Origin: Lingula anatina
Taxonomy: Eukaryota; Brachiopoda; Lingulata; Lingulida; Lingulidae
Assembly (NCBI RefSeq): GCF_001039355.2
Contig: NW_019775475.1
Span: 277,028 to 341,027 of the forward strand
Direction of reading: 5' to 3'
Length of the DNA: 64,000 nt
The notes beneath the pieces were generated by a model. The model ran no database searches and had not been told where the DNA came from. It was given only the letters and a program-made list of their open reading frames with translations. Below are positions 24,930 to 36,177 of this stretch, one piece after another. The translations under genes and the position numbers were made by a program. Numbering within the stretch: the first letter of the stretch is position 1; each line of letters starts with the position of its first letter.

Positions 24930-26350
24930 TTGCTGCCTTAAAGTCTCCGCTCCATCTTTTTTTTTCATTGAGTGCATTCAGAACCAATGCTCCACGAACT
25001 AAATATGACCTACCGAACCTAAAAGCAACGCCGCTTCATGCCGTGATGGTCTTCTCGTCTCCACAGGTGCCATTAAACAGATTAAATCTCAGCTCCGAGA
25101 ATTGGTTTAGTCAGTAAGGGAACTGGTTTAGTCAGTAAGATAACTGGTTTAGTCAGTAAGAGAATTGATTTAGTCTGTAAGATAACTGGTTTAGTCAGTA
25201 AGAGAATTGATTTAGTCAGTAAGATAACTGGTTTAGTCAGTAAGAGAACTGGTTTAGTCAGTAAGAGAACTGGTTTAGTCAGTAAGAGAGTTGATTTAGT
25301 CAGTAAGTCCGCGGATCATCTGTTCTGAATGCGCTCATATACGTGTTTTATATTGACATGAATATGTTGCAAAACGTCAATATTTTGCTTGCTTCCAAGT
25401 TTCTTTTTCAATAATATGTGCACTGCAATGGAAATATGAAAATGATGAAGCCGGGTCTCCTCGTTTCTGAAACTCACTCAACTGGGCTCATTCATAGGTG
25501 TGTCTCATTCTTCAGAGTTCCACGAGGACAGAGCCTTTTCGACCGACTGCCTCCCAAAGACCCTGAACCTCCCAAGAAGCCTATGTACTGTCAGTGTAAT
25601 AGGCAGGAGAAAAAAATTGACTGTGGCCCTGAGAAAAGACAGAACAATCCCATCAGACGCGTAAGTTGCTATTATACTTTTCTTGTCGAATCTGGTGCTA
25701 AACATTCATTTATGTTGCATTCATGCAAATATTTCCACATTTTCACCTTGCTATCAGTATGCGCCATTGAATGTTCCTCTGACAATAGAGATTTTAAGTC
25801 AACTCCCTAACTTAATACAGCTTTCCACCACAGTCGACCACAAAACCCTAATGTACGCACCAGCATAAACAAAGTTTCGAATGTGATATCCCGTAAGTAG
25901 ATGTTGAATGTGATATCCCGTAAGTACTATGTTGCAACTCACGGCAGCAATGACAGCATGCATACCGGCCACATGTAGTGCAATGTTTGCAATCAGTAAT
26001 TTAAGTCCAATATTTTATCAACATAACACACGAAAACCTCATTACCATGGTTAAAAATAATTCATTGGTTTACTTATACACGTACAGGCTAGCAGGACTA
26101 TCGACATCACCAGTTCTTTGAACCGAGGATCGCGCCTGCGCAGAACCACCACGTTTATAGACACGGACACAGATGGTGACCTCCAGTACAACTTCGACTA
26201 CGGAGACCCCAGTAGGTGACGATATTCAAAAAAAGATTGGCAGGAAATTTATGTTCTTTGACATTGTGAACGAATGAATGCTTTGTACAGACGCATTTGC
26301 ATTCTATTTTGTATTGTTACTTTGAATGGTTTTCGTCAAGTATATGTGGT

Positions 26351-26385
<35 letters not shown>

Positions 26386-29300
26386 CGTAAAACTTGATAA
26401 AATGAATAGAAAACGATTAGAGACGTATGTTAAGATACTTCATGGTATATTACCACTTCATAGGATAAGAATTACTACTTCATGATAGAAGGCGACTTCA
26501 TTGGTTAAAAAATAAGGACCCTTAGGAGACTTCGTAGTATATTACCACTTCATGGTACACTGTATCCAAACCATTATATTTCAAAAACGTTCTCTCTCAT
26601 AGCGTTGGGCCAACAACAGGTACTATTTCACCATTATCCCATGAAGTCGCAGGCAATATCTTATGTGGAGATGAAGTCGCAATTTATCCCATGAAGTCGA
26701 TTTGACAGTAAAATCAGAGCATTTATCCCATGAAGTGGTAATATACCATGAAGTATCTTAACAGACGTATGCATTTCTCATTTTCTCTTGATTACCCCAA
26801 GGCTTCTTGTCCGACCGTTTGGAGAAGATTTCTGACATAGGAATATAAAAAATAAGGTGATCATTTTGCTTAGAATCAAAGAAGGGTGAAATGCAATTTT
26901 ATAAAAAACAAAACAAATGTTTAAATGTATTTTCTATTTGCTCTAGATTCCCCAACGCTCACCGCTACGTGGCCCACAAAGAGCGGTCTCACAGAAGCTG
27001 TCGCGCTGAAGATGTGTACAGACGCTGCTAAGTCGTCTAGCGCGTACACCCAATGCCTGGCCACAGGGAAAATAGACGTCAACGAAATCGTAGGAGGATG
27101 CGTGGACGACATGAAGGTAGTCATTATTCATTAAAGTTCAAACTTATTAACACGTATTATCATGCCGAACTTTAGTCAAGGTTTCGGTTTATTCACGAGG
27201 CCTGGATTATCACACTAGGTGTCACTGCGAACACTAGCTAGAAAACTGAAAGATTAATATGATAATATTACCAGTATATCAATAATTTGAAAATAACGTC
27301 AGATTCATATGCGTAAAAGTATTTTCTCGATATACTAAAATTAGATGAGATAAAGATTTATCTAGCAATAGATATATAAAATATACAATACCAGTAGTAG
27401 ATTGCCATATAAAAGCTTCATTGTGTTTAAATTTTAAAAGGAGTATAAGAATAAAGTTGGTCTGAGACATTTAATTAAAAAGTGATGCAGCTGAAGGATT
27501 TAAAATATAGAAGCCTTGTGTTGCTAGAGTGCTGTACACTTGGGAGTCATATAAATATGCAGGTTACCGGCACGTTCGAAACGGTCAAACTGATATATTT
27601 TTCAGATATCTGATGGAGACACGGAGTTTCTGTCCTCTGTTGTCTCTGCCTTCGAAAACACGTGCCAGGAAAAGGTGCTCAAGGACCCAAATTCTTATAC
27701 CAAAAACGCCACAGACGGTAGCGTTTCGTTTCGTTTGATTATATTTCTATCGCATTTTAATATTCTTGGTAATGTCTCTCGCTTTTATCAGCACTTTTCC
27801 TTTATTTATTGATCGTATATGCCTTTACAATATTTTACATTATCGAAACGAACATAGTGAAAACCAGTGTAAGATGGCAACAAGGCATCACGTAAGGTTA
27901 TGCCATTACAAGGTCTTCAGATAAAATACCTCATCAATGCAGTTTTGAATATCGTTTTCATTTGTTTTTATCAGATTTAGGTTCTCTAATATTGTCACGA
28001 AAAAATAAGCGATGGGTATTTGCACACCGAGAACAATAATAAAAGCAACCTTGCACGTGTATTTCATGTCTTACGAGAACTTTCCTGTAACGCCATGTTG
28101 CAGAGCACTATGTACATTTAAGTCATTCAACGTGCACACTGCTATGTATACTAGCAGATATAAACACGTAAAAACAGCGTATCTCACGTATACCCTGCTA
28201 TTCCAGGAACACTGATAATGCCCGCCTTTGTGACTGCTGATTTGTGCACCACGCCTTGTCAGCACGGCAGGTGCTCTAACGGCGCATGCGTGTGCAACAA
28301 TAACTGGGTCGGTGAGGACTGTTCTGTTGACGCGACCAAACCACCACAAGCGTTAGGTTTAACCAGGTAAAATATTAACCTGCTGGATTTCTTTTTAAAG
28401 TCCTCAAATATAAATTAACAGGGCAATATCATTAGCAATGGGTGATTGGAAGAGTGTCGATTTCAATTTGTGTACCATTGATATTCTGGAAGCGTTTGTA
28501 GTAAACTGTCGTTTGCAAAGCTAGATTTCGCTTGCTGCTCTCACACTTGTCCAGAAATTTCACGTGACTAAATGTAAAACAATGAAGCGGCGTTGTAACC
28601 CCATGGCCAGAATGCGTTGTGTTGCTACGGTATAATTATAGAAGACTTATTTCTCTGACTTTGGGAATTATTGCATCATTATCTCTATCCCCAGACCTGA
28701 AGCATGTGATATAAGGAAGCGCCCTTGTCGCCTGACGTTCCTGGATATAGAAAACATTGCTGATACGTCCAAGTTAAAATGTCGCCTTAAAGATCTCACG
28801 GTATTTTAAAGTTTCATTTTTTTCTTTGCTTACTTTATATTTGTTCATTGTACGTGTGTTAATACTTTTGATAACCGAAAACAAGTGTCTTAGAAACACA
28901 CGCAGATGACATTGTACAGCAGAAATATTTTCAAATAACTAGAATTAACTGTTAAGAGACTTAATTCTGATAAGCATGTGATCTTACATTTTCAAATCAG
29001 ATCAAAATAAGTCTGCGTCTAGATTGAATTTAATGAAACTTAAACCACTAGAGGTTTATTGGCAAAATTACGTATCGCAGATTGTGAACGGAAAAGTGAA
29101 CACTATCGGAGGAAACGTAGCGTACTCCAAGGCAGACTTCCAGAACTATGCCGAGGTCTCCTGTGAGATCCCAGAGTCACCAGCACACAAAGGTATATTT
29201 TAAAAACAATCAGGACCAAAAGGTAGAGATTTTAACCATTTTAGAAAAACATCGGCTTTTGTCGTTGCGAACGATACAGTGGTTGAATATTAACTCCAAC

Positions 29301-31879
29301 GTGACTAATCAGTTGGCATATCTTAGATGGCAAAATTTTCAATCCATTTCTGCACTTATATTATCACCACCTTTTGCAATATAATACAATAATACAATTG
29401 GCGCATTACCATTCTGTAATTGTTATTTGCACCAGTACGTAAATGAACATATATCTCTCTATATGACAATGAAGGTGAACTGTCTCTAGCTTACTCACTT
29501 CTCCATTTCCCTATTTCCAGGCACAGTGGCTAGCCACGCCTACCATGTGTCAGTCACGTTTGACAACAATCGCTGGAGCAATGACGTCATGTTTGTAATC
29601 TACGACTCCCTATGCCAGAATTGTACGGAGAAGGGAGTGTGCACGATCAATGTAATACACAGTTACATCCCATTCAATTACACAGTTATATTCAATGGAG
29701 GATATCCGTGCCTCTTTTATTTTAACTGACAATTGAATTCAATGTCATGCTTAAATTAATATACCGGGAAAAGAGCTGTATGTATTTTCATCAATTACAT
29801 TTCCTAGTTAAAGAACTCAAATTTATTGAAAGCTATCATACATGGACTAAATATGACCCCATTCAGAATGGATGATCCGAGTGTTTACTGACCCGCCGAC
29901 TTAATATGACCGACCACAGTTCAAAAGCGATGCCGCTGATTCCTGATGGCCTCCCCGCCTCCACACGGATTATAATTACTCGGGTCATCCAGTCTGTTGG
30001 GCCTATTATGCGTGATGTAAATGTGCCTTCGCGGGGGAGTAGTTTGTTCCCCGAATATCTTAGCAATGGTCATTGCAGGGACGCATTTCACTTATATCTC
30101 TTATTCATCGTAAATGAAGCATTAACCACTCAGATATAATTTAACATTTTAGGCAAACTCTTGTCACATCAACGGTAAATGTTACAGTGCTGGAGACCAT
30201 GACCCGACTGACACAAACAATGTGTGCCTTCCGGCCATCAGCGCCACCAAGTGGACACAAGGTAAGGTAGTGGGCAGTTTGTGGGAGTCCCAAGGGTAAA
30301 TGACATTCTCTCATTTATTTTGACCCTCGCATACCGTTTATTCTGTTTAACTGTAGGGGCCTATTCACCTACATACATTAACGTGGGGTTTGTGAATGAT
30401 TTTTGTTACCTTGGTAACATAAGATTGACATTTGTCACGCGGCTGCTGTCGTGAATTAAAGATGGAATAGAACGCATAGGTCAAACTGAAAAATAATTAA
30501 TGATAAACATACATTTACTTTTTCCTTTATCCACTGTATATTTTTAGCTAAACACAGACCACTCTCACATAGGTATTAACCATCGATGGTTGATCAGTTT
30601 CAGTACCCACCCAGCCACCCCCGAAAACTACGAATTCCACCACCACTCCCCGGCCTATCACCACCACCGCCCCCAAGGCCACGCCCTTCCCCCTCCACTG
30701 GGCCAAGTACGGGGGTGAAAATAAGATGAGATGGGACATCTGGACGAAGTGAGTACCGCGGGCATATAGGAGTATATAAAGTGTAATATGGTACTGCTGG
30801 TACCACACGGATTAAACACATACTGACAGAACCTGCTTCACTTCACTTTGGAGCAAGGACATTTGTTCGACTTACTCAAAAGTTGGAGTTAGCACTATGT
30901 TCATATAAGTTATAGTCAAGATCAAAGGAGGAAAATATGTTCCAAAAGATATGTACAAGATATTTGTAATTTTGCTTATTAGTTAGTTATAAACACGTAT
31001 GGTATGTACGGACTGAGGAAGGGTAGGCGATTGAAAAAAAAAAAGCTGCAGATAATTGGGATTTAAGTCTCTCTCAAGATGACTAATAGAATATTAACAC
31101 TCCGTGATTTTTCTCTTCATTAAAAAAGGGCTGAGACGGGCTGCAGTTGTTACTTTGACCAAAGTAAGAGAGACTGCGCGTGCTGTGAGCTGGGAGGATG
31201 CCAGTGTCCCACGAGTTCCAAGTATCACTGTGTTAAATGTGGGGAAGAATTCACCTGTGGAACAGGTATGAGACCTTCACAGGAAGCGTTTATTTATTTA
31301 TTCATTATTTATTTTCCTACATGTACTTACTTAGTTACTTATGCATCTATATTATTTAATTTCTTAAGTTATGTCTGTTGCACTTTGCAGGCACTTTAAA
31401 TTTGTTATGTATTGCAGGACCGCTGAACAAAATGATGATGGAGTATTAGAGTATTCGTAATCTCAATTTTGCCTAAATAGCAATAATAATTTTCAATATG
31501 GATAGGCCTACAAATCATATTATCATAACTGTATCACGTGCCATAATATTAAATCGGGGAAGGGGGTCAAATTAAATGACAAGTCAGAGCATTTGATTTC
31601 GTATTGGAAGGATAAGTTGTAAGTAATCATAAGACTTATTTTATACCCCATGCAGTTAAACCCTCTACCGACTACGGCATAGACGGTTGGACCGCCACAT
31701 TCACCGGCTGCCCCTGCGTCTGGGACACCAAACGCGCTGACTGCGCCTGCTGCCAGAACCTAGGCTGCCCCTGCGGTAAGACACACCGCAACCAATGCAC
31801 ACAGTGTGGACATCCAGCTGCCTGCGGAACGAAGCCGGAGATATTCGGTCCTCCTCTCAACGACGCGATTATCGGTTGA
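16753..31879 (+). CDS. Secreted D8C / von Willebrand factor D / EGF-like protein with C-terminal cysteine-rich repeats (VWDE-like), 25 exons
   Basis: Exons: 16753-16792, 17524-17751, 18104-18283, 19388-19447, 19759-19900, 20170-20296, 20574-20663, 21469-21610, 22537-22742, 23075-23151, 23548-23611, 24189-24389, 24656-24834, 25516-25660, 26088-26211, 26947-27116, 27606-27717, 28207-28366, 28695-28800, 29081-29192, 29521-29651, 30153-30261, 30604-30748, 31129-31265, 31656-31879. They join without a stop into 3411 bases (1136 residues). The start ATG has A at -3 and G at +4 and opens a hydrophobic signal peptide (MALNRYTALVVAIW). In order: D8C module (about 20-150), a Cys-poor region, VWD domain (about 412-560), an EGF-like module (about 765-810), a Thr/Pro-rich linker (about 970-1000) and two cysteine-rich repeats (1020-1125). 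The layout resembles invertebrate relatives of VWDE and OIT3. It is likely secreted or matrix-associated. The acceptors of exons 12 and 13 (TTAAG, TCAAG) are weak and those boundaries are least certain. Confidence 0.85.
17524..18283 (+). other. D8C (OIT3/uromodulin-type) module, exons 2-3
   Basis: Exon 2 encodes DPCKSYMTLQDPERSTN, LLCDRTLKTGWYRM, MPEKCPDHFSCGTHVPVW and exon 3 encodes NQKCCLFKIPIAVKNCGSFY and SVAYCTG. The run DPC, CDRxLxxGWYR, MPExC, CGTHxPxW, CC, VKxCxxFYVY, YC is the D8C pattern of eight-plus cysteines seen in OIT3, uromodulin and GP2. It is an extracellular disulfide-bonded module. Confidence 0.85.
18371..18573. mobile_element. MITE-like repeat family B, diverged copy 2
   Basis: Ends TCGTACCAACTGGATCGA and its inverse TCGATCCAACTAGTACGA frame an interior that matches family B (AGCTAGTTAATTATT, GGAGGCGTG, TTTAAGCCGATTAAA, AGAATCTCCC). 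It lies right after a CT microsatellite (18338-18370) inside intron 3 of the D8C/VWD gene. Confidence 0.6.
18865..19079. mobile_element. Tc1/mariner-like MITE
   Basis: The left end TACACTCGACCAAAAAAGTT and the right end, whose complement reads TACACTCGACCACAAAGTTT, form terminal inverted repeats starting at TA. Length 215. TA-bounded ends of this kind are typical of Tc1/mariner-derived MITEs. It sits in intron 3 of the D8C/VWD gene. Confidence 0.65.
19124..19304. mobile_element. Palindromic MITE with 50-bp arms
   Basis: Left arm begins TAAGGCTGCATTCAGAACAG and runs to ATATGG at 19173; right arm 19255-19304 is its inverse (ending GAAATGCAGCCTAA) with about six mismatches. The 81-base loop has no coding content. 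In intron 3 of the D8C/VWD gene. The GCATTCAGAACA end word also occurs at 24970 and (diverged) at 29860, so these may share an origin. Confidence 0.75.
20716..20886. mobile_element. Short TIR repeat with G-runs, inserted in a CA microsatellite (intron 7)
   Basis: Perfect 14-base inverted ends AGGCCCGTAGCCAG and CTGGCTACGGGCCT. It is flanked by CA repeats on both sides, continuing as (CA)n to 20930. Interior words AATTTCAAAAGGGGGGG, AAAAAGTGGACC and TTCTTTCGAACCCCC recur at 58.35-58.51 kb. Confidence 0.75.
20887..20930. repeat. (CA)n microsatellite
   Basis: Uninterrupted CA dinucleotides directly after the TIR repeat end, in an intron. Confidence 0.95.
23075..24834 (+). other. Von Willebrand factor type D domain, exons 10-13
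   Basis: The joined exons give CKCTGDPHCTAFD, YFHFYEAGEYVMAK, VRTWYCNGRASCICGLSARE, VIVVDAC, and SGLCGIFNKYSGDDFTSPNG. The CTGDPH opening, the FYxxGEY block and the GLCGxxN closing block are the hallmarks of VWD domains, which form calcium-stabilised, disulfide-bonded extracellular modules. The GLCG motif carries a single cysteine in the CGxC-type position, so the classical vicinal-cysteine multimerisation motif is not obvious. Confidence 0.9.
24970..25336. mobile_element. TIR element containing a minisatellite (intron 13)
   Basis: Left end GAGTGCATTCAGAACCAATG and right end, whose complement reads GAGCGCATTCAGAACAGATG, are inverted repeats. Between them 25090-25308 is a tandem array of a ~22-base unit containing TGGTTTAGTCAGTAAGA, about ten copies with some GATTTAGTC variants. 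The words ACTAAATATGACC and CGCCGCTT also occur in the related remnant at 29.86-30.0 kb. Confidence 0.75.
28207..28366 (+). other. EGF-like module, exon 18
   Basis: Exon encodes CTTPCQHGRCSNGACVCNNNW and GEDC, the C-x3-C-x4-C-x4-C-x1-C-x8-C spacing of an EGF-like domain, with the CxCxxxWxGxxC closing pattern. It is followed by a short Pro-rich piece and a phase 2 boundary. Confidence 0.85.
29858..30005. mobile_element. Degraded relative of the 24970 TIR element
   Basis: The words CCCATTCAGAATGGATGATC at the left, ACTTAATATGACCGACC and GCGATGCCGCTGAT inside, and TCATCCAGTCTG at the right resemble the ends and interior of the element at 24970-25336, without the minisatellite. Confidence 0.45.
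31129..31879 (+). other. Two tandem cysteine-rich repeats at the C-terminus, exons 24-25
   Basis: Exon 24 encodes GCSCYFDQSKRDCACCELGG, then CQC, CVKCGEE and CGT. Exon 25 encodes GCPCVWDTKRADCACCQNLG, then CPC, CTQCGHP and CGT. Aligned, both show CxCxxDxxxxDCACCxxxGCxC...CxxCGxxxxCGT, eleven cysteines each. Each repeat is one exon, starting from phase 2 and phase 1, so this looks like exon duplication. I do not know a named domain for it. Confidence 0.75.
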
Positions 31880-33807
31880 TAATGAACGATAGATGGCAGC
31901 AGAGGTCGGGTGCATGCCACCTCTGTGCTCCTGTGCGCATTAGTAACATTATTTTTTTTTGCTCTGTTGTTTTATTTAGTAATGAGTTGTGAAAGTAATA
32001 TTACTGATGAAATTGCACAAAGGAAAGAACTTTACTTTGAGTATAAGTCAGCGTCTATAAATTCTAAATTTAGATTCTTCTCTGCCTTGAACTTGTTTCT
32101 CAATGATAGAGTTTTAAGGAGAAATGCTTTATTTTCTAAATGACAGAAAGTCCATAACTTTGGAAATAAAGGCAGTTTCATTAACAGTAGAGTTTTTGTG
32201 ATATATAAGTGGTTAGATATTAAGTAATGATGAAGATGGAAGCTTTCTTTTCTAAATAAATATTTTTATTCCGTTGGTGCTCACGCAAAAGTACAGGTGA
32301 TGCCAGATTTCGGTTGATTCAGAACAATAAAAGTTCCGATGTATCTTTCGAATCTTGCAGTTGTGAATCAGTAAACCAGTGTATATTGATTAAAATGTAA
32401 ATTTACTGTAAAAAAGATTAATGAAGACATTCTGTTCACAATCAATATTTAAAAAAAAAAAACATTTTCGCCTTGATCTCGATCAAATATGCATGTGACT
32501 GATAGGTGACAGCAACATAGTCACATGCCAAGACAAACTATTTGAAATTGTCCTGAGAAACATGACTCTATTTCAAAACGACTAAAAACTTAAACAAATG
32601 AAACAAATTTTGCTGTGAAAATTATTTAAGGAAAAACTCTTCCTTTTTCCGATACTTAATCTGAAAATTCAAACACGTATATATCTAGACTAAAACAAAA
32701 TCCTACACAAAAGTTAAGAAATTCATACGCATGTTGTCATGAATACACATATCATGGACCATAAAATGAGCACCACACTTTGAGCATCACATGGCAACTT
32801 TGTATCACAATTAGTCATTAGTCATGGACATGGCACATATTGACGTATACACTTACGCCTGTACTGTACAGGCCCCTTAGGCTGCACGGCATATATTTTC
32901 AACCCATCTGCAGCGGTATGTTTTGAGATAGACTGCTCCTCCCCGGAAAGCGTTCTACAGTTACAAAATCGCTTGAATGATCGTCTTGTAAATGCTAGAG
33001 GAGCCACAAAGACCTCTTAAAGAGAGGAGGACTTAACTCGCTTTGAACAGTTTACTTCCTATTGTTTGCGACATGAAGCATGCTTTTGGAAATTAATACG
33101 TACCAACCAAAATTAATCCTGTGGCGAGCTTATGGTTCAGCGTAGGTAGTATTGTAATATAGTAGGGCTGTTTTAACAACTATTCAAAAGCTGACACTTT
33201 CTCGAAACGTAGCGCTACAGAATGAAGGATACGATGCAACAAACAATGTGAAAAGTTATAATAGACATTTCTAACGACGCACACAACCTAAGATAGACAA
33301 ATATCTGTGTAAAACTGATATACTATACATGTGAAAACAACACACTTGTGACAAAATATAGTCTGATATCCGGACGGAGTCAGTGTATAAAACATTTCTT
33401 AGAAAATACACTTCTATATATCTTATGTATATTCAGTGCAAGTTTAGTAATTTGTATAATACAAATGTATAAATATAAAGCTTTACATATATCTTAGCAT
33501 GCAGCAGCAAAAGCTTCTTACAGTAAGATATGTACATCTGTTTTTACGGCACCGTCTTCCCGGGTATTTTTGTGTAATTTTTTTATACGCACGATTCATT
33601 TCCATGCGACCGGGTTCACAAAAGTGTTGGCCTTAGCTTTGTGACCGATAATTCGGTCAGTTGCAATTGAGAATTAATCACGATACGGATTATAAAACTT
33701 GATGGCCACATGGTAAATGATGAAAAATGTCAACCGACCATGTTCAGATCAAAATGAAATACACGTCAGTCATATTCCAAATACTAAACAGATAGCCACC
33801 ATTTTTC
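31880..33807. other. Convergent 3' regions of the D8C/VWD gene (+) and the CARD gene (-)
   Basis: Starts with the 3' UTR of the + strand gene; an AATAAA lies at about 32165. The right part should hold the 3' UTR of the CARD gene. No supported coding frame. Confidence 0.5.
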
Positions 33808-35931
33808 TTAGAACCTCTTTTTCCTAGTGACTCCCCCCGTTAGAAGTTGGTGCTGAGGTATACTGAGGTTTACAACGTTGGCGCTGTTGGGAGAGAGAGG
33901 TTTTCCTGATGGCCGCATGATGGCGCCCTTGGAGGTCGAAGACTTCATAGCCAGGGTCTCGACGCGGTTGTGCCTCGGGGATATCCCGTGGGGACTTCCC
34001 TGGGAACTGTCCCCGTGAGGCAGCGGCGTGAGGAATTTTGGTGGCTTGGTGAGGGGGTGGTCATCGTGCATGTCTATCAGGCCGTTGTTGGTGGGTGTCT
34101 TTCCCCATGGGGTGAGGGAGGGCTGGTGGTGCGGGTCCTCGTAACTATCCGCGCGCTGGCGGTGCCCGCTGGGGACGTACCCCGGCTCAATGGTTCTTGG
34201 AGAGGTATTCTTTGCCGACTTCCCCGTGAGAGAGTGGGAGCGGAGGACCTGTATCTCCTTCTTCAGGTCCCGGATCTGCTTGTCTCTTTCTGCAAGTTGG
34301 GCGTTCAGGTCTTCGATCGTCTTCTCCAGGTCCGCTTTTTCTCCCTGCACCTTAGCCACCTCGTCTTGCACCTCTGAGATCCTCGTCTCGCGATGCTCCA
34401 GCTCCTTGAAGAGTCGCGCCAGACGGTCGGAATTGCTGTCATGGAAGTTACGCATGTGTGCATAGAACGGTTTTGAGTCTGCCTCGATGGCAAAAAGCTT
34501 CAACACGTCTTGTCTCTCCTGGAGAGCGTCCTCGTACTTCCGACTAATCAGGTAAAGGCGGTCAAAGTGGTCTAAGAACGATCGGACCCTCTTCTCCCTC
34601 ACCTGTTTGTTGTCTAGGTGCTGGATGTCAAGAGGAGCCTCTTCAGTCGGTGGCTCCACCTTTCGGAGTTTTTCCTCCATGTAAGCGTCCATGTCGTTGA
34701 GGGCGGTCTCCATCTCCGTGATCCGCTCCTGCAGACGACGCAGCGTGCTGTCGTTGGCGGAGTTAAAGTTCATTTGCGTGTCCAGTTGGAGTTTATGCTT
34801 CTCTTTTGCTTCTTCTGCGTTCCTAAGCAGCTTCATGTACTCCGCTGTTTTTTCTTGGAGGGCTTCTTGCGCCTTCTGACACTCGTCTTCCAGGCGGTGG
34901 ATCAGCACGTCTTTCTTCTGCATCACCTCCATGTGTTCCCAGGATTCCTCCATCTGCTTCTGTTTCGCATCTAACGCAATCTGTTTCTCGCGGCTTTGTC
35001 CTTTCCATAGTGCGGTTAGGGCGGCTTCACGTTCCTGAAATAAAGATGAACAAGATACACATTTCTATGGAAAATAATTGATTAAACTTGGCTTAACCTT
35101 AAAGTTTTGTCACCTGGTTCCCAATTTCTAGTATAAGATCTGCATGGATTTTGTTATTATATTACATTATTATTATTTCCTTATGTACAATAGATCAGAC
35201 CTTGTATACATGTATCACCGGGCACTCGCCTATTACGCTCTGAATTTAAAACTCATGGTGTAAAGAAACTAAATAAGGGTCCGTGCAACAGAAAGCCCGC
35301 CCTCCATATAGTTATAATGGATAGGGTTAGCCTGACCTACGGTAAGTGGGTCAATATCTAGGACCATGCTTGCCTGTACAAATGAATGGGAAGCGGACCC
35401 TCTATCATGGGGGAGGGGGTGCTGTCACGTTAAACCGACCCTGTCTAGCGAACGTTTTAAGCTAGTTCAACTGTGTATCCTCTACCTCCCCCCCCCTCCC
35501 CGGCCCTTTATACACATTCAATACATAAAATGTAATTTGCTGATACTAGTGTTCAAGCAGAATAATGCACAGAACTTATAAAGCCTGCGGTGGATATTTC
35601 TATCTAGAAGAAGTAGAAGGAAAAAAAGAAGATTAAATGTACCTGTACATGTACAATTTGTAGACCTGCTTGGCTACAAGTATGCCGCAAGTTAAAATAC
35701 TGAATTGATATTGTGTGTGAATCTTACCCTCTCTTTGATATAGCCGTCAAGCACCTGCTTCTCTACATCTGATAGCGCCTTATTCAAGGAAGGAAATCTG
35801 CGGAAGACGTCGGGTTCAGGTGTCTCACCTCCCGGGAAGTCCTTGCTTTCACTGGCACTTAAAGCCTCTGGAAAATCACGACAGCTTTAAAATTGATCTC
35901 TCTCGAGTCGATAGTAAAGCTGGTGTATCTA

Positions 35932-35974
<43 letters not shown>

Positions 35975-36116
35975 TCTCTCAAGCATATAAAATATTTTGA
36001 ATAATGAAATAATCTACTATAAACTTCAACCAAAATATCATATTATTTTACGCCCAACAATATGAAATATTATGAATAATATGATAATTATTAAAAAATT
36101 ATAAATGAGAAGGTAC

Positions 36117-36177
<61 letters not shown>

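Noticed and set aside
25090..25308. Regular spaced repeats that might suggest a CRISPR array
   Set aside because: The units are head to tail without spacers, in an animal intron, inside a TIR element.
30548..30821. Two minus-strand frames rich in Gly and Val
   Set aside because: Antisense of the Thr/Pro-rich exon 23 of the D8C/VWD gene.
33970..34974. Long + strand frames opposite the coiled-coil exon
   Set aside because: They are antisense shadows of the Lys/Glu-rich coding strand, with no domain and no splice context.
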